Assembly: GCA_016868355.1 (NCBI GenBank)
Contig: VGHB01000003.1
Location: forward strand, 1-64,000
DNA: 64,000 nt
Direction of reading: 5' to 3'
Source of the DNA: Betaproteobacteria bacterium
GTDB lineage: Bacteria > Pseudomonadota > Gammaproteobacteria > Burkholderiales > Burkholderiaceae_C
This document shows, in pieces, positions 1 through 22,292 of the stretch. The position numbers and the translations under genes are program-made. Position 1 is the first letter of the stretch; the number at the start of each line of letters is the position of its first letter. The notes under the pieces were generated by a model. That model saw only the letters and a list, made by a program, of their open reading frames with translations. It did no database searches and was not told the DNA's origin.

Positions 1-1175
<1,175 letters not shown>

Positions 1176-1344
1176 TTCTGTTCTCCGAAAAAGAGCTGTC
1201 CAGTCGGGGGGTTAAGGTTTCCACCGCGCTCCGTGTTCCAAGCTTGTCTGGGGGGGCTTGGGGGCGGGGTGAAGACCGGGTGATTTGTACCGGGTGAGTC
1301 GTATTTGGAAGGCTCTTGCATCAATGCCAGGAAGCGTCCCTTCA

Positions 1345-1400
1345 GTTAGTCGGGGACAGACCTCGCTGCCGATCGCAGATCGGTCTGTCCCGCGAAGACC
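1345..1400. repeat. Palindromic intergenic repeat, copy A (after fusA)
   Basis: A perfect 10-bp inverted repeat, GGGACAGACC (1353-1362) and GGTCTGTCCC (1382-1391), with a nested GATC-GCA-GATC core. It abuts the fusA stop codon. Related copies follow rpoB (9519-9572) and the second tuf (17824-17874). There is no T-run on either side, so it does not look like a plain intrinsic terminator; a REP-like mobile palindrome is the more likely reading. Confidence 0.7.
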
Positions 1401-3503
<2,103 letters not shown>

Positions 3504-3521
3504 TTGGAAAAGCTCCAGAGA

Positions 3522-3992
3522 TTAGAAACGGAAGTGCGAGAAGGCCTTGTTGGCTTCAGCCATGCGGTGGACTTCGTCGCGCTTCTTCATCGCGCCACCA
3601 CGGCCTTCAGCGGCTTCCAAGAGTTCATTGGCCAAGCGGGCGGCCATGGACTTTTCACCACGCTTGCGCGCGCTTTCTTTCAACCAACGCATGGCCAGGG
3701 CCACGCGGCGAACCGGGCGAACTTCCACGGGAACTTGGTAGTTCGCACCGCCCACGCGGCGTGACTTGACTTCGACCATCGGCTTGACGTTGTTCAGCGC
3801 GACCATGAACACCTCCAGCGGGTCCTTGTTGGCCTTTTTCTCGACCTGCTCAAGGGCACCGTAAATGATGCTCTCAGCCACGGCTTTCTTGCCGGACTCC
3901 ATGACCACGTTCATGAACTTGGAAAGATCCACCGATCCGAACTTGGGATCAGGCAGGATTTCACGCTTGGGGACTTCGCGACGACGCGGCAT
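3522..3992 (-). CDS. rpsG: 30S ribosomal protein S7
   Basis: A primary binder of the 16S rRNA 3' domain that nucleates assembly of the 30S head. 156 residues, the usual bacterial length, starting [20 protein letters not shown] and ending NKAFSHFRF. It lies between rpsL and fusA in the canonical str order. In enterobacteria S7 represses its own operon by binding the rpsL-rpsG spacer; the spacer here (3993-4174) holds a hairpin that could serve the same purpose. Confidence 0.98.
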   Translation of the reverse strand: MPRRREVPKREILPDPKFGSVDLSKFMNVVMESGKKAVAESIIYGALEQVEKKANKDPLEVFMVALNNVKPMVEVKSRRVGGANYQVPVEVRPVRRVALAMRWLKESARKRGEKSMAARLANELLEAAEGRGGAMKKRDEVHRMAEANKAFSHFRF

Positions 3993-4051
3993 TTCTTTCT
4001 TCCTTTGTTGCTTCAGCTGGCTCCGGTGGCGACTTCCACCTCAAGAGCCCA

Positions 4052-4070
4052 GCTCTCCATCCGGGAGAGC
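4052..4070 (-). promoter_or_regulatory. Hairpin in rpsL-rpsG spacer, possible S7 control site
   Basis: GCTCTCC (4052-4058) and GGAGAGC (4064-4070) form a perfect 7-bp stem with a 5-base loop inside the 182-bp rpsL-rpsG spacer. In Escherichia coli the corresponding spacer is the S7 autogenous control site. A shared role here is inferred from position only. Confidence 0.35.
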
Positions 4071-4174
4071 CGCTTACTCGGTCTGGCACTTTTCAGTGCA
4101 TCTTTTCCTGCAGACCGCCGAAAACGTCAGTTCGAATCGCTTCGAGCCTGACCACTTGGAACCACATGGGCTAA

Positions 4175-4552
4175 TTAGGCCTTCTTGGGACGCTTGGCAC
4201 CGTACTTGGACCGGGACTGCTTTCGGTCCTTGACGCCTTGTAGGTCAAGTGAACCGCGCACGATGTGGTAGCGCACACCAGGCAGGTCCTTCACACGGCC
4301 GCCACGCACGAGCACGACGCTGTGCTCTTGCAGGTTGTGGCCTTCGCCGCCGATGTAGGAGATGACCTCAAAGCCGTTGGTCAGGCGCACCTTGGCCACT
4401 TTGCGAAGCGCCGAGTTAGGCTTCTTAGGGGTGGTCGTGTACACGCGGGTGCAGACCCCGCGGCGCTGCGGGCAATTCTGCATCGCAGGCGACTTGCTCT
4501 TGGTGGGCTCGACCTCACGGCCGTGTCGCACCAATTGGTTAATGGTGGGCAT
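4175..4552 (-). CDS. rpsL: 30S ribosomal protein S12
   Basis: Decoding-centre protein of the small subunit, 125 residues. The [11 protein letters not shown] loop (about residues 41-51) and the [10 protein letters not shown] segment keep the lysines found in streptomycin-sensitive strains, so no target-site resistance is apparent. It is the first gene of the str operon, transcribed from a strong promoter at 4669-4697, about 117 bp upstream of the start. A PIN-domain gene runs away from it on the other strand. Confidence 0.98.
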   Translation of the reverse strand: MPTINQLVRHGREVEPTKSKSPAMQNCPQRRGVCTRVYTTTPKKPNSALRKVAKVRLTNGFEVISYIGGEGHNLQEHSVVLVRGGRVKDLPGVRYHIVRGSLDLQGVKDRKQSRSKYGAKRPKKA

Positions 4553-4668
4553 GTAACTTGTTCCCGTTTGAAGTTACTGAGTTGCTAGAGAAAATGTGAC
4601 GCACCCGCTCAACCGCATCTTGCGATGCAGTTGTAGCGGACCCAGTCTTTTCTGCCGAAAAGCCCATG

Positions 4669-4697
4669 AGTATAGTTGGAGTCGGTGGACTCAACAA
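4669..4697 (-). promoter_or_regulatory. Sigma-70 promoter of the str operon
   Basis: On the minus strand, -35 TTGTTG (4692-4697), a 17-bp spacer and -10 TATACT (4669-4674). The spacing is ideal and the hexamers are close to consensus. It lies about 117 bp upstream of the rpsL start, leaving a leader of roughly 110 nt. It overlaps the first codons of the longest possible reading of the opposite-strand PIN gene. Confidence 0.7.
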
Positions 4698-5238
4698 GAA
4701 CCCTAGGGCCAGGGCCGGCCCCAAAACCACTGCAGCAGGCTCTGCGAGAAGAGCCTGCAGCGCGGGTGCGGGTGGTGCTCGACACCAATGCGGTGCTGGA
4801 CCTGTGGGCCTTCGCCGATGTCCGTGTCCAGGTTCTGCGGGCTGCGCTGCAGGCCGGTGAACTGGATTGGGTGGGCACGCCGGGCATGCGCTTGGAACTG
4901 CAGCATGTCTTGGCCCGGGGCGTTGGGGCAGGCTATGGAGCAAGCCCTGAAGCGGCCCTCGCCCAATGGGACCGCTGGGTACAGCCCTGGCCGCAAGCCG
5001 AGCCCAGGCCTATACAACACCGGCTGCGCTGCCGTGATGTCGACGACCAAAAGTTTCTCGATCTGGCTTTGGCATCGCGTTCGAAGTGGCTACTCACTTC
5101 CGACAAGGGCCTGCTGAGCCTCTCGCGCCACGCTGCGCGGTGGGGCTTGCAGATTTACACGCCCCAGGCCTGGACAGACGAAAAGAAGCCGCCCCAGCCC
5201 GAAGGCGGCGGCGGCTTGGACGGGACAGGGGCGGGCGT

Positions 5239-5242
<4 letters not shown>
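4676..5242 (+). CDS. PIN-domain protein, putative ribonuclease (toxin-like family)
   Basis: PIN domains are metal-dependent RNases, often VapC-type toxins. The acidic pattern is visible: VVLDTN, then RLELQ, then [11 protein letters not shown] and finally LLTSDKGLL, matching the COG1569-type family. The longest frame begins with TTG at 4676 (188 codons), but this start lies inside the str promoter and has no obvious ribosome-binding site. GTG codons at 4766, 4772 or 4775, just before the LDTN motif, are plausible alternatives. The 3' end is convergent with rpoC and overlaps its stop by 4 bp. No antitoxin gene adjoins it, so a toxin role is not supported by context. Family assignment is good; function is unknown. 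Confidence 0.75.
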
Positions 5243-9474
<4,232 letters not shown>

Positions 9475-9518
9475 GGCTTAACTCCTTGTGTTCGGTAATT
9501 GAAATCGATCTGTTCTAG

Positions 9519-9572
9519 TCAGTTGGGGGCAGAGCTCATTGCCTTCGCTCCTCGGTCTGTCCCACAAGTTCG
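9519..9572. repeat. Palindromic intergenic repeat, copy B (rpoB-rpoC spacer)
   Basis: It reads AGTTGGGGGCAGAGCTC at one end and CTCGGTCTGTCCCACAAG at the other, so it is an imperfect palindrome related to copies A (1345-1400) and C (17824-17874). It begins directly at the rpoB stop codon and lies between two co-transcribed essential genes, so it cannot be an efficient terminator. Confidence 0.6.
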
Positions 9573-13700
<4,128 letters not shown>

Positions 13701-14087
13701 GGATGACTCCGTGTCGATGGGCGTCCCGTGCTGGCCGTGCACGGCGTCCGTCGGCGACTGGCTCTGCTCGAACATTGCGTTCGATAGCTTGGTGGCTGGC
13801 CACTACCAGCCGCTGGCGGACAACCCCGGCCTTGCACCGGAGTCCGACCAAACCCGTTCTCTGCAGTCGGATCAGAGAACACTGGGAAGCCGCCTGCGGC
13901 GGCTTCGCGGTGTGCTCGTTGCCCTCAACGCCCCGGGATCACCGAGGGTGTTGAAGACAAAACGCAAAGTAAATCGGATGCGGAGCGTCGCACGCGGCCC
14001 GCGCTTGCGTTGAGAAGCACAGCCGTACGGGAAGTAAGGCGAGCATCACAGGCGCAAAATCGGGCCGCGCAGCAGCTCCGGGCCGAT
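13701..14087 (-). promoter_or_regulatory. rplL-rpoB spacer with hairpin (attenuator or processing site)
   Basis: A 387-bp region without a convincing gene. It contains a perfect hairpin at 13886-13906 (GAAGCCGCC, loop TGC, GGCGGCTTC). On the transcribed strand no T-run follows it. In Escherichia coli this spacer holds an attenuator and an RNase III site that set the L12 to RNA polymerase ratio; the same role here is inferred from position. Confidence 0.45.
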
Positions 14088-14471
14088 TTACTTGAGCTCG
14101 ACCTTGGCGCCGGCCTCCTCGAGCTTCTTCTTGGCAGCCTCGGCGTCGGCCTTTGCAATGCCTTCCTTGACGGGCTTGGGTGCGCCATCGACCAGATCCT
14201 TGGCCTCCTTCAGGCCCAGGCCAGTGATTTCGCGCACAGCCTTGATCACGCCCACCTTGTTGGCGCCGGTTTCGGTCAGCACCACGGTGAACTCGGTCTT
14301 CTCTTCAGCAGCAGCAGCAGCAACACTGCCACCAGCGCCACCGGCGGCCGGGGCAGCCATGGAGGCGGCAGACACGCCGAACTTTTCTTCGATGGCCTTG
14401 ACCAGGTCGCTGAGTTCCAGGACGGTCATGCTGTCCAGTGCGGTCAGGAATGCGTCTTTATCGAATGACAT
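14088..14471 (-). CDS. rplL: 50S ribosomal protein L7/L12
   Basis: The multicopy stalk protein that recruits and stimulates the translational GTPases. 127 residues: an N-terminal dimerisation domain ([27 protein letters not shown]...), an Ala/Gly-rich hinge at about residues 38-56, and the globular C-terminal domain beginning [21 protein letters not shown]. It lies 43 bp after rplJ in the rplJL unit. Confidence 0.98.
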   Translation of the reverse strand: MSFDKDAFLTALDSMTVLELSDLVKAIEEKFGVSAASMAAPAAGGAGGSVAAAAAEEKTEFTVVLTETGANKVGVIKAVREITGLGLKEAKDLVDGAPKPVKEGIAKADAEAAKKKLEEAGAKVELK

Positions 14472-14514
14472 GATGATTTCCTATGTACAGAAGAACTGAA
14501 TGGAGAAATAAAGC

Positions 14515-15021
14515 TCAGGCCGCAGCGGCCTCGCCGCCACCACGTTGCCGGGCCAAAGCGGCCAGCACGGCAGCGGCTCGCTGCACCGGGGACTTCAGCA
14601 AGCCAGCGACTTGCGACAGCAGGACTTCCCTGCTGGGCACAGCTGCGAGCGCCTTGACGGCGTTCACATCCAGCGCCTTGCCACCGTAGGCTCCACCCTT
14701 GATGACGAGCTTGTCGTTGGTCTTGGCAAAGTCGGCGATGACTTTGGCCGCCGCGACAGCGTCTTCCGAAAAGCCGTAGATCAGCGGGCCGACCATGGCG
14801 TCCGAAGCTGCCTCGAACGGGGTGCCGGCGACGGCGCGCCGGGCCAGGGTGTTCTTCAAGACATGAAGGTACACACCCTTGGACCGCGCATCCACGCGCA
14901 GCTTGTTCAAGGCTTCAACGGTGAGGCCACGGTACTCGGCCAGCGCCAGCGTCTGCGACTTGGCGGCTTGCGCCGCTACATCCGACACCACGGCTGCCTT
15001 CTCGTTGCGATTGAGACTCAA
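14515..15021 (-). CDS. rplJ: 50S ribosomal protein L10 (TTG start)
   Basis: The stalk base protein that anchors L7/L12 dimers to 23S rRNA. 168 residues, starting [19 protein letters not shown]. The start codon is TTG (15019-15021), preceded at proper distance by a strong GAGGAG ribosome-binding site; no ATG or GTG fits better. A weak start codon with a strong binding site suits a gene under translational autoregulation. The 323-bp leader upstream is unusually long for this cluster and probably holds the L10 control structure. Confidence 0.96.
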   Translation of the reverse strand: MSLNRNEKAAVVSDVAAQAAKSQTLALAEYRGLTVEALNKLRVDARSKGVYLHVLKNTLARRAVAGTPFEAASDAMVGPLIYGFSEDAVAAAKVIADFAKTNDKLVIKGGAYGGKALDVNAVKALAAVPSREVLLSQVAGLLKSPVQRAAAVLAALARQRGGGEAAAA

Positions 15022-15344
15022 GGTCTACTCCTCACTAAACGCCCCTTACCTTTCGGCTCGGGGCACCGGAATCAGCGACCTTCTGTACGGTTGGCGAGTC
15101 GGCTGTGAAGCCGGCTCGTTGCCCATTCAGCGGGACCGCCATCTGCGTTGGCGCTGGCCTTCACCTCTCGGCTCAGGTTCGCATTAAGGGGGCTGCGCCC
15201 CCGCCAACGGTCTTGGATGACCTGCCGCCTCCTGCGGACACGGTGCGGGGTTGATCCGCCTCGCGTCTGCGGGCTGCGACAGCCCATCAATTCAATCGGG
15301 TCGCGCGCCAGACTCGCACGCGGCCCATGTTCGGTTCAAGCCAA
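15022..15344 (-). promoter_or_regulatory. rplA-rplJ spacer, presumed L10 leader region
   Basis: A gene-free 323-bp region upstream of rplJL. It contains a perfect hairpin GGGGGC-TGC-GCCCCC at 15188-15202 and several other short inverted repeats. In bacteria the transcript upstream of rplJ normally folds into an L10(L12)4 binding site that represses translation. A clear promoter was not found by eye, so whether rplJL has its own transcript is open. Confidence 0.5.
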
Positions 15345-16052
15345 TCAGGCCTTCGGTGCCTGCGCCACCGAAGAGATGTCAACGCGGGCACCTACACCCA
15401 TAGTAGAAGACACCGCCAACTTGCGCAGGTACACACCCTTGCTTGACGCGGGCTTGGCCTTGTTCAGCGCGTCCAACAAGGCGCTGAGGTTGCCTACGAG
15501 CTTGTCGTTGTCAAAGGAACGGCGGCCGATGGTGCTGTGCACGATACCGGCCTTGTCGACTCGGAACTGCACCTGACCAGCCTTGGCGTTGCGCACAGCG
15601 CCCGCCACATCGGGAGTCACGGTGCCAACCTTGGGGTTGGGCATCAAACCGCGTGGGCCCAGGATCTGGCCCAGGGTACCGACGATGCGCATGGTGTCGG
15701 GCGAGGCGATGACCACGTCGAAGGGCATGTCGCCCGCCTTGACGCGCTCAGCCAGGTCTTCCATACCGACCACATCGGCGCCGGCAGCCTTGGCTTCCTC
15801 AGCCTTGGCGCCCTGCGCGAACACGGCCACGCGCTTGGTCTTGCCGGTGCCGTTGGGCAGCACCACGGCGCCACGCACAACCTGGTCGCTCTTCTTGGCG
15901 TCGATGCCCAGTTGCACCGCCACATCGATGGACTCATCGAACTTGGCGGTGGCGCAATCCTTGACGAGGCCGATCGCCTCGCTGATGGTGTAAAGCTTGA
16001 GGCTGTCAACCTTGCCCTGTTGGGACTTCGCTTTCTTGGTGAGCTTGCCCAT
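15345..16052 (-). CDS. rplA: 50S ribosomal protein L1
   Basis: Binds 23S rRNA at the mobile L1 stalk by the E site and is a translational repressor of the L11 operon in enterobacteria. 235 residues, close to the family norm. The diagnostic [15 protein letters not shown] block and the [25 protein letters not shown] region are intact. Its ATG follows the rplK stop codon directly, with no spacer, indicating translational coupling. Confidence 0.98.
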   Translation of the reverse strand: MGKLTKKAKSQQGKVDSLKLYTISEAIGLVKDCATAKFDESIDVAVQLGIDAKKSDQVVRGAVVLPNGTGKTKRVAVFAQGAKAEEAKAAGADVVGMEDLAERVKAGDMPFDVVIASPDTMRIVGTLGQILGPRGLMPNPKVGTVTPDVAGAVRNAKAGQVQFRVDKAGIVHSTIGRRSFDNDKLVGNLSALLDALNKAKPASSKGVYLRKLAVSSTMGVGARVDISSVAQAPKA

Positions 16053-16484
16053 TTACACGCCCTCCACCATGATGCCCATCGAGCGGGCAGAGCCTGCGAT
16101 GGTCTTGACGGCTGCATCCATATCGGCAGCCGTGAGGTCCTTGATCTTGGTCTTGGCTATCTCTTCAAGCTGCGCGCGGGTGACCTTGCCGACCTTTTCC
16201 AGGTGCGGGCGGCCCGAACCCTTTTCGATCTTGGCGGCCTTCTTCAGCAGGACGGTCGCCGGGGGCGACTTCAGCACGAAGGTGAAAGACTTATCCGCAT
16301 AAGCGGTGATCACCACGGGGAGCTTCAGACCAGGTTCCATGCCCTGGGTCTGGGCGTTAAACGCCTTGCAGAACTCCATGATGTTCAGACCGCGTTGGCC
16401 CAGTGCGGGACCTACGGGCGGCGAAGGATTGGCCTTGCCGGCCGGAATTTGCAGCTTGATAAAGCCGACGATTTTCTTTGCCAT
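16053..16484 (-). CDS. rplK: 50S ribosomal protein L11
   Basis: Part of the GTPase-associated centre and required for RelA activation during the stringent response. 143 residues, starting [20 protein letters not shown], with the proline-rich N-terminal domain ([20 protein letters not shown]) and the rRNA-binding C-terminal domain. First of the rplKA pair; nusG lies 132 bp upstream. Confidence 0.98.
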   Translation of the reverse strand: MAKKIVGFIKLQIPAGKANPSPPVGPALGQRGLNIMEFCKAFNAQTQGMEPGLKLPVVITAYADKSFTFVLKSPPATVLLKKAAKIEKGSGRPHLEKVGKVTRAQLEEIAKTKIKDLTAADMDAAVKTIAGSARSMGIMVEGV

Positions 16485-16616
16485 AGTGGCTCCTGTTCGA
16501 GTTCAAACGCCTTGCGGGTCACCCTGCTCGGCTCCTCGTGCTGTGTGACCCTGTTGTTTTGAATCCTTCAACCGCCGGGTCACGCCGCAGTTGGGGATTG
16601 CATGCGTTGTCGGACC

Positions 16617-17180
16617 TTAAATCTTCTCGACCTGCGAGAAGTCAAGTTCCACGGGAGTGGCACGGCCGAAAATTGTGACCGACACGCGGACCTTGGACTT
16701 GTCGTAGTTCACATCTTCGACCGCACCATTGAAGTCAGTGAACGGGCCATCCTTGACCCGAACCAGTTCGCCCACCTGCCACTGCACTTTGGGGCGCGGC
16801 TTTTCGATGCCTTCTTGCATTTGGTTGACGATCTTCATCACCTCGGCTTCGGAAATCGGCGCCGGTCGATTCTTGGCGCCGCCCACAAATTTGGTGACTT
16901 TGCTGGTGTGCTTGACCAAGTGCCACGACTCATCGTCCATCACCATTTCCACCAGCACATAGCCGGGGAAAAAGCGGCGCTCGGTGACAGCCTTCTTGCC
17001 GTTCTTGAGTTCAACCACCTCTTCGGTGGGCACCAGGATTCGGCCAAACTTATCTTGCATGCCCGCGCGCTCAATGCGCTCGCGGATGTTGCGTTCGACC
17101 GCCTTCTCCATGCCCGAATAGGCATGGACCACATACCAACGCATGGCGTTGGCGATGGTTGTGATGGGGGTGTCGGTCAT
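16617..17180 (-). CDS. nusG: Transcription termination/antitermination factor NusG
   Basis: Binds the RNA polymerase clamp, suppresses pausing, and links polymerase to Rho or to ribosomal S10. 187 residues from the ATG of [23 protein letters not shown] at 17180. The frame is open further upstream, but that part overlaps secE and lacks similarity. The NGN domain ([10 protein letters not shown] to FVGG) and the C-terminal KOW domain ([21 protein letters not shown]) are clear. secE ends 50 bp upstream, the standard secE-nusG pair. Confidence 0.98.
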   Translation of the reverse strand: MTDTPITTIANAMRWYVVHAYSGMEKAVERNIRERIERAGMQDKFGRILVPTEEVVELKNGKKAVTERRFFPGYVLVEMVMDDESWHLVKHTSKVTKFVGGAKNRPAPISEAEVMKIVNQMQEGIEKPRPKVQWQVGELVRVKDGPFTDFNGAVEDVNYDKSKVRVSVTIFGRATPVELDFSQVEKI

Positions 17181-17230
17181 TTGAGATTCCTTTGGTGCGT
17201 TCCTGACTTGGGGCGTGACGCTTAAGTGCT

Positions 17231-17614
17231 TCAGCGCCAGCCCAGGACAACGCTGTAAAGCAACCATTCCAAGGTCTTATCGGTAAGCCACAGCATCAGG
17301 GCCATGACCACCACAAAGGCAAACACGTAGCCGGTCATCTGCAGCGCTTCTTGGCGGGTCGGCCACACCACCTTCTCAGTTTCGCGAACCGCCTCGCGGG
17401 CATAACCGATGAACTGCCGGCCCGGCTCAGAGATCAAAAACACGAGCGCCGAGGCTGCCACCAGCGCCAGAAGCACGGCCACGCGCAACCATATGTCCTG
17501 CGCTGACAAAAAGTAGAACGCCACCACTGAGCCGACCAACAGCGCGGCCGCAAGTCCGATCTTGGCCTTGTCTGCACCCGTGGAGACGGTTTCGACTTGT
17601 GTTACGTTGGACAT
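17231..17614 (-). CDS. secE: Preprotein translocase subunit SecE
   Basis: Essential clamp subunit of the SecYEG channel in the inner membrane. 127 residues with three hydrophobic segments (about 20-38, 44-63 and 95-120), the three-helix form also found in Escherichia coli. The conserved cytoplasmic region [22 protein letters not shown] precedes the last membrane helix. It is followed by nusG and preceded by tRNA-Trp, as in many proteobacteria. Confidence 0.96.
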   Translation of the reverse strand: MSNVTQVETVSTGADKAKIGLAAALLVGSVVAFYFLSAQDIWLRVAVLLALVAASALVFLISEPGRQFIGYAREAVRETEKVVWPTRQEALQMTGYVFAFVVVMALMLWLTDKTLEWLLYSVVLGWR

Positions 17615-17732
17615 CGTATGGACAGCTATGCCCGCTGAGCCTTTCGGGGCTGCCCGCGGGCTGTTGTTGTTGGGCCGTCGGCTTGCGCTTCGGGCCGGCT
17701 ATTCAAAACAAGTCGGTGCAAGACACCGAACT

Positions 17733-17808
17733 TGGCAGGGGCAGAGGGAATCGAACCCCCAACCTTCGGTTTTGGAGACCGACGCTCTGCCAATTGAGCT
17801 ATACCCCT
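17733..17808 (-). tRNA. trpT: tRNA-Trp (CCA anticodon)
   Basis: A 76-nt cloverleaf read on the minus strand. The acceptor stem AGGGGTA pairs with TGCCCCT (one G-T pair), the anticodon loop is CTCCAAA with anticodon CCA at 17773-17775, the T-loop is GGTTCGATTCC, and the 3' CCA is encoded. It lies between tuf and secE, the usual place. Confidence 0.97.
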
Positions 17809-17823
17809 TCACTCTTCCTGGCT

Positions 17824-17874
17824 AATTGGGGACAGGGCTCGCCGCTTGCGCTTCTCGGTCTGTCCCGCAAGGAC
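17824..17874. repeat. Palindromic intergenic repeat, copy C (after second tuf)
   Basis: It runs from AATTGGGGACAGGGCTCG to CTCGGTCTGTCCCGCAAG and abuts the stop codon of the second tuf, between tuf and tRNA-Trp. It is the third member of the family seen at 1345-1400 and 9519-9572. The outer arms are conserved and the core varies, as expected for a folded mobile element. Confidence 0.65.
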
Positions 17875-19065
<1,191 letters not shown>

Positions 19066-19114
19066 TTCGATCTCCAGGCGGTCGAATCCAGAACAAAACA
19101 AGAGGGTAAATCAG

Positions 19115-19190
<76 letters not shown>

Positions 19191-19321
19191 TCGTCACAGG
19201 CTTGCACATGGCGGCCCAGGCGCCCTCGATGCACAAGCCAGTGGCGACGTTGCTTGCAATCGCCCAAATCAACCAACCACAATCCACACCTGCCAGCCGA
19301 GCCCCGCCCTGTTGCCAAGAC

Positions 19322-19395
19322 TGGAGCGGGAGACGGGAATCGAACCCGCATCATTAGCTTGGAAGGCTAAGGTTCTACCATTGAACTACTCCCGC
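19322..19395 (-). tRNA. glyT: tRNA-Gly (TCC anticodon)
   Basis: A 74-nt cloverleaf on the minus strand. The acceptor GCGGGAG pairs with CTCCCGC, the anticodon loop CTTCCAA gives TCC for glycine, and CCA is encoded. Middle member of the Tyr-Gly-Thr tRNA group. Confidence 0.97.
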
Positions 19396-19456
19396 CAAGC
19401 ATGCCCCGCGCCCGCACTTGGCCCGGGGTGCTGGCTGTACGGCTTCGGGATTTGCT

Positions 19457-19542
19457 TGGTGGAGGAGGCTGGATTCGAACCAGCGTAGGCGTAAGCCAAC
19501 AGATTTACAGTCTGCCCCCTTTAGCCACTCGGGCACCCCTCC
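19457..19542 (-). tRNA. tyrU: tRNA-Tyr (GTA anticodon)
   Basis: An 86-nt class II tRNA with a long variable arm, read on the minus strand. The acceptor GGAGGGG pairs with CCTCCTCC-type bases, the anticodon loop CTGTAAA gives GTA, and CCA is encoded. It is the first gene of the tRNA-tuf operon and lies about 14 nt from an extended -10 element. Confidence 0.96.
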
Positions 19543-19556
19543 GCGCCGAACTGCGC

Positions 19557-19565
19557 AGTATAGCA
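19557..19565 (-). promoter_or_regulatory. Extended -10 promoter of the tRNA-tuf operon
   Basis: On the minus strand the sequence TGCTATACT is an extended -10 (TGn plus TATACT), placed about 14 nt before the tRNA-Tyr 5' end. A GC-rich discriminator (GCGCAG) follows, the pattern typical of stringently controlled stable-RNA promoters. No good -35 is seen at 16-18 bp, which fits an extended -10 type. Confidence 0.55.
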
Positions 19566-19589
19566 GCGAATTAAAGCGGCAAGTGCCGG

Positions 19590-20378
19590 CTACCAGTGGA
19601 TAGCCGCCCGAGCCGGGTCGTACGCGCGCAAGAAAGCCTGCACCTGCGAGAAGTGGCCGCAACCCGCGAACGGTACCGGGGGCCGGCGGGCCGACAGGGG
19701 CGAGGGGTGGTTGCACGACAGCACCAGCCTCGGGGCGGGGGTTGGTCCCTGGCACTGCAACCGGGGGGCCTGGGCCTGCGCATGCGCGCCCCACAACAGG
19801 GCCGCCAGGGGCTGTTGGCGCTGGGCCACTGCCAAAACCAAGGCATTGGTCAGGGTATCCCAGCCCATTCGGGCATGGGAGCCAGCTTGCCCGCCCTCCA
19901 CCGTCAAGCTTGCATTGAGCAGCAGCACACCCTGGCGCGCCCAGTGGCTGAGGTCGCCGCTGGCTGCTGCAGGTGAGACCCCACCCAGATCGCGCCGCAG
20001 TTCCCGCAGGATGTTGTGCAAGCTGGGCGGCAGGCGGCTATGGGCCGGTACCGAAAATGCCAGGCCCTGCGCTTGGCAAGGGCCGTGGTAGGGGTCCTGC
20101 CCCAAGATCAAGACCCTTACGGAGGCCAAAGGGGTGAGTGCCAAAGCCCGCAGCACCTCGGCCGGGTAGACCACAGCCCCCAAGGCCTGGCGCTGTTCAA
20201 CCGCCCAGATCAGGGCCTGGCCCGGCGGGCTTTGCATCCAAGCTCGTACCAGCGGCGCCCAGTCCCCCAGCCCAGCGGGGGCGGCGCCGTCGACCGCGGC
20301 TGCAGCCTCACCGCCCGCACACGCCTGCTCCAAGTGCAGGCCCAGCGGCTGCTGTAGGGCATTGGGGGGCGCGTCCAC
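19590..20378 (-). CDS. ung: Uracil-DNA glycosylase
   Basis: Removes uracil from DNA in base excision repair. Family 1 motifs are intact: GQDPYHG with the catalytic Asp, LLLNASLTV, and HPSPLSARR with the catalytic His. A GTG at 20378 (protein VDAPPNALQQPLG...) gives 262 residues and starts 16 bp after the trpC stop. The frame is open further upstream into trpC, but that part is only overlap. The start choice is moderately secure because no strong ribosome-binding site is visible. Confidence 0.93.
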   Translation of the reverse strand: MDAPPNALQQPLGLHLEQACAGGEAAAAVDGAAPAGLGDWAPLVRAWMQSPPGQALIWAVEQRQALGAVVYPAEVLRALALTPLASVRVLILGQDPYHGPCQAQGLAFSVPAHSRLPPSLHNILRELRRDLGGVSPAAASGDLSHWARQGVLLLNASLTVEGGQAGSHARMGWDTLTNALVLAVAQRQQPLAALLWGAHAQAQAPRLQCQGPTPAPRLVLSCNHPSPLSARRPPVPFAGCGHFSQVQAFLRAYDPARAAIHW

Positions 20379-20394
20379 GGGGCGCAGCCGACGC

Positions 20395-21183
20395 TCAGGC
20401 GAAGAGTTCGGCCAGGGCTGCGCCCGGGTCGGCCGCACGCATGAGTGCCTCGCCGACCAAAAAGGTGTGTATGCCCGAGTGCCGCATGCGCTGCACATCG
20501 GCTGGCCCCAAGATGCCGCTCTCGGTGACCAAGAGGCGGCCGGCGGGCACCCGCTGCTGCAGGTCCAGCGTGGTCTGCAACGACACCTCGAAAGTGCGCA
20601 GGTTGCGGTTGTTCACGCCCACTAGGCGCGTGTTCAAGCGCAATGCGCGGTCCAACTCGGCCGCATCGTGCACCTCCACCAACACATCCATCCCCAGGGC
20701 GTGGGCACAAGCCTCCAGGTCGCGCATCTGCGCATCGTCTAGACAGGCGGCAATCAGCAAAATGCAATCGGCCCCGATGGCGCGCGCTTCGTGCACCTGG
20801 TACTCGTCCACCACGAAGTCCTTGCGCAGCACCGGCAGCCCACAAGCGTGGCGGGCCTGCTCCAGGTCATCCGCATGTCCCTGAAAGAATCGTTCATCGG
20901 TCAGCACGCTCAGGCAGGCCGCTCCGTTGTCGGCATAGGCCTGGGCAATGGCAGCGGGGACAAAGTGCTCTCGGATAACGCCCTTGCTGGGACTGGCCTT
21001 CTTGATTTCGGCAATCACCGCGCTGTGGCCCTTGCTGGCGCGTTCGCGCAAGGCTGAAATGAAGCCTCGAATATCTCGGCGCGCCTGAGCCGCTTCTCGC
21101 CATGACGCCAAGCTGCGCCGTTGGCGCGCAGCGGCCAGCTCCTCGTGCTTGACGCTGACAATTTTGTTCAGGATGTCAGACAT
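20395..21183 (-). CDS. trpC: Indole-3-glycerol phosphate synthase
   Basis: Converts CdRP to indole-3-glycerol phosphate in tryptophan synthesis. 262 residues from the ATG of [19 protein letters not shown] at 21183. Family landmarks include [13 protein letters not shown], the [14 protein letters not shown] lysine region, [12 protein letters not shown] and LVTESGI. It is monofunctional, with no TrpF domain. It starts 35 bp after trpD and continues the rest of the operon, although the operon's trpE/trpG part is reduced to a scar upstream. Confidence 0.97.
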   Translation of the reverse strand: MSDILNKIVSVKHEELAAARQRRSLASWREAAQARRDIRGFISALRERASKGHSAVIAEIKKASPSKGVIREHFVPAAIAQAYADNGAACLSVLTDERFFQGHADDLEQARHACGLPVLRKDFVVDEYQVHEARAIGADCILLIAACLDDAQMRDLEACAHALGMDVLVEVHDAAELDRALRLNTRLVGVNNRNLRTFEVSLQTTLDLQQRVPAGRLLVTESGILGPADVQRMRHSGIHTFLVGEALMRAADPGAALAELFA

Positions 21184-21218
21184 GTTGGGCGTGAATCGAT
21201 GAAGGGATGCGCAAGGCC

Positions 21219-22250
21219 TCAGCCCGCCAGGGCCTGAGTGGCGGCCACGAACTGTTCCAGCCGGCGCTGTGCTGCGCCACTGGCCACGGTTTGACGAGCC
21301 AAGCCGATGCCCTCGGCCATGCTGGCGCTGCAACCCGCGGCATACAGGGCCGCGCCCGCATTGAGCAAGACGATGTCGCGCACCGGGCCGTCCTCGTTGG
21401 CCAAGGCGCGGCCAATGCAAGCCATCGACTCGTCCCGGTTGGACACGCGTAGGGCCCGGGCGTCGTACACCGGCATGCCAAAGTCGCTGGGATGCACGGT
21501 GTATTCGTGAATTTGGCCATCCTTGAGTTCGCCAACCATCGATTCGCCTGAAATCGACAGCTCGTCCATACCGTTCATGCCGTAGACCACCAGGGCATGG
21601 TCGGCACCCAGGCGCTGAAGCACCCGCACCTGGATGCCTACTAAATCGGGATGAAAGACACCCATCAGTGTGTAGGGTGCCGAGGCTGGATTGGTCAGGG
21701 GCCCCAAGATGTTGAAGATGGTGCGCACACCCAGTTCCTTGCGAACGGGTGCGGCATACTTCATCGCTGCGTGGTGGTTGGGCGCAAACATAAAGCCGAT
21801 GCCCGTTCGCTCCAGGCACTGTGCCACTTGCTGCGGGCTCAGATCGATACGGGCGCCCAAGGCCTCCATGACGTCGGCGCTGCCCGAGGTGGAGCTGACG
21901 CTGCGCCCTCCATGCTTGGCCACACGTGCACCGGCCGCCGCAGCGACAAATGTGGAGGCGGTGGAGATGTTGAAGGTGTGTGAGCTATCGCCGCCGGTGC
22001 CCACAATGTCCACCAGATGGCGTCGGTCTTCAATGGCCACCGGCGTGGCCAGATCCCGCATCACCTGCGCCGCCGCTGCGATTTCGCCAATGGTTTCCTT
22101 TTTCACCCGCAGCCCGATGGCGATGGCCGCGATCATGGTGGGCGACATCTCGCCACTCATGATGCGCCGCATCAGGTTGAGCATCTCGTCATGGAAGATC
22201 TCACGGTGTTCGATGATGCGCACCAGGGCTTCGGTGTTGCTGATGGTCAT
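21219..22250 (-). CDS. trpD: Anthranilate phosphoribosyltransferase
   Basis: Transfers phosphoribose to anthranilate. 343 residues. The PRPP-binding [17 protein letters not shown] block, the [21 protein letters not shown] block and the [10 protein letters not shown] motif are intact, so the enzyme should work. It uses anthranilate, whose synthase is missing from this locus. It starts 42 bp after the threonine aldolase gene. Confidence 0.97.
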   Translation of the reverse strand: MTISNTEALVRIIEHREIFHDEMLNLMRRIMSGEMSPTMIAAIAIGLRVKKETIGEIAAAAQVMRDLATPVAIEDRRHLVDIVGTGGDSSHTFNISTASTFVAAAAGARVAKHGGRSVSSTSGSADVMEALGARIDLSPQQVAQCLERTGIGFMFAPNHHAAMKYAAPVRKELGVRTIFNILGPLTNPASAPYTLMGVFHPDLVGIQVRVLQRLGADHALVVYGMNGMDELSISGESMVGELKDGQIHEYTVHPSDFGMPVYDARALRVSNRDESMACIGRALANEDGPVRDIVLLNAGAALYAAGCSASMAEGIGLARQTVASGAAQRRLEQFVAATQALAG

Positions 22251-22292
22251 GATGTCCTTAAGGGGGCGAAAGAAAATGTGAAGCAGCGGTAC

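Noticed and set aside
5221-5236. GGGACAGGGGCGGGCG near the rpoC stop as a fourth palindromic repeat.
   Set aside because: Only half of one arm is present, with no opposite arm; it lies in the coding end of the PIN gene.
13701-13775. A 25-residue N-terminal extension of rpoB.
   Set aside because: The frame is open, but homologs begin at the MAQTSS-type methionine and the extension has no conserved pattern.
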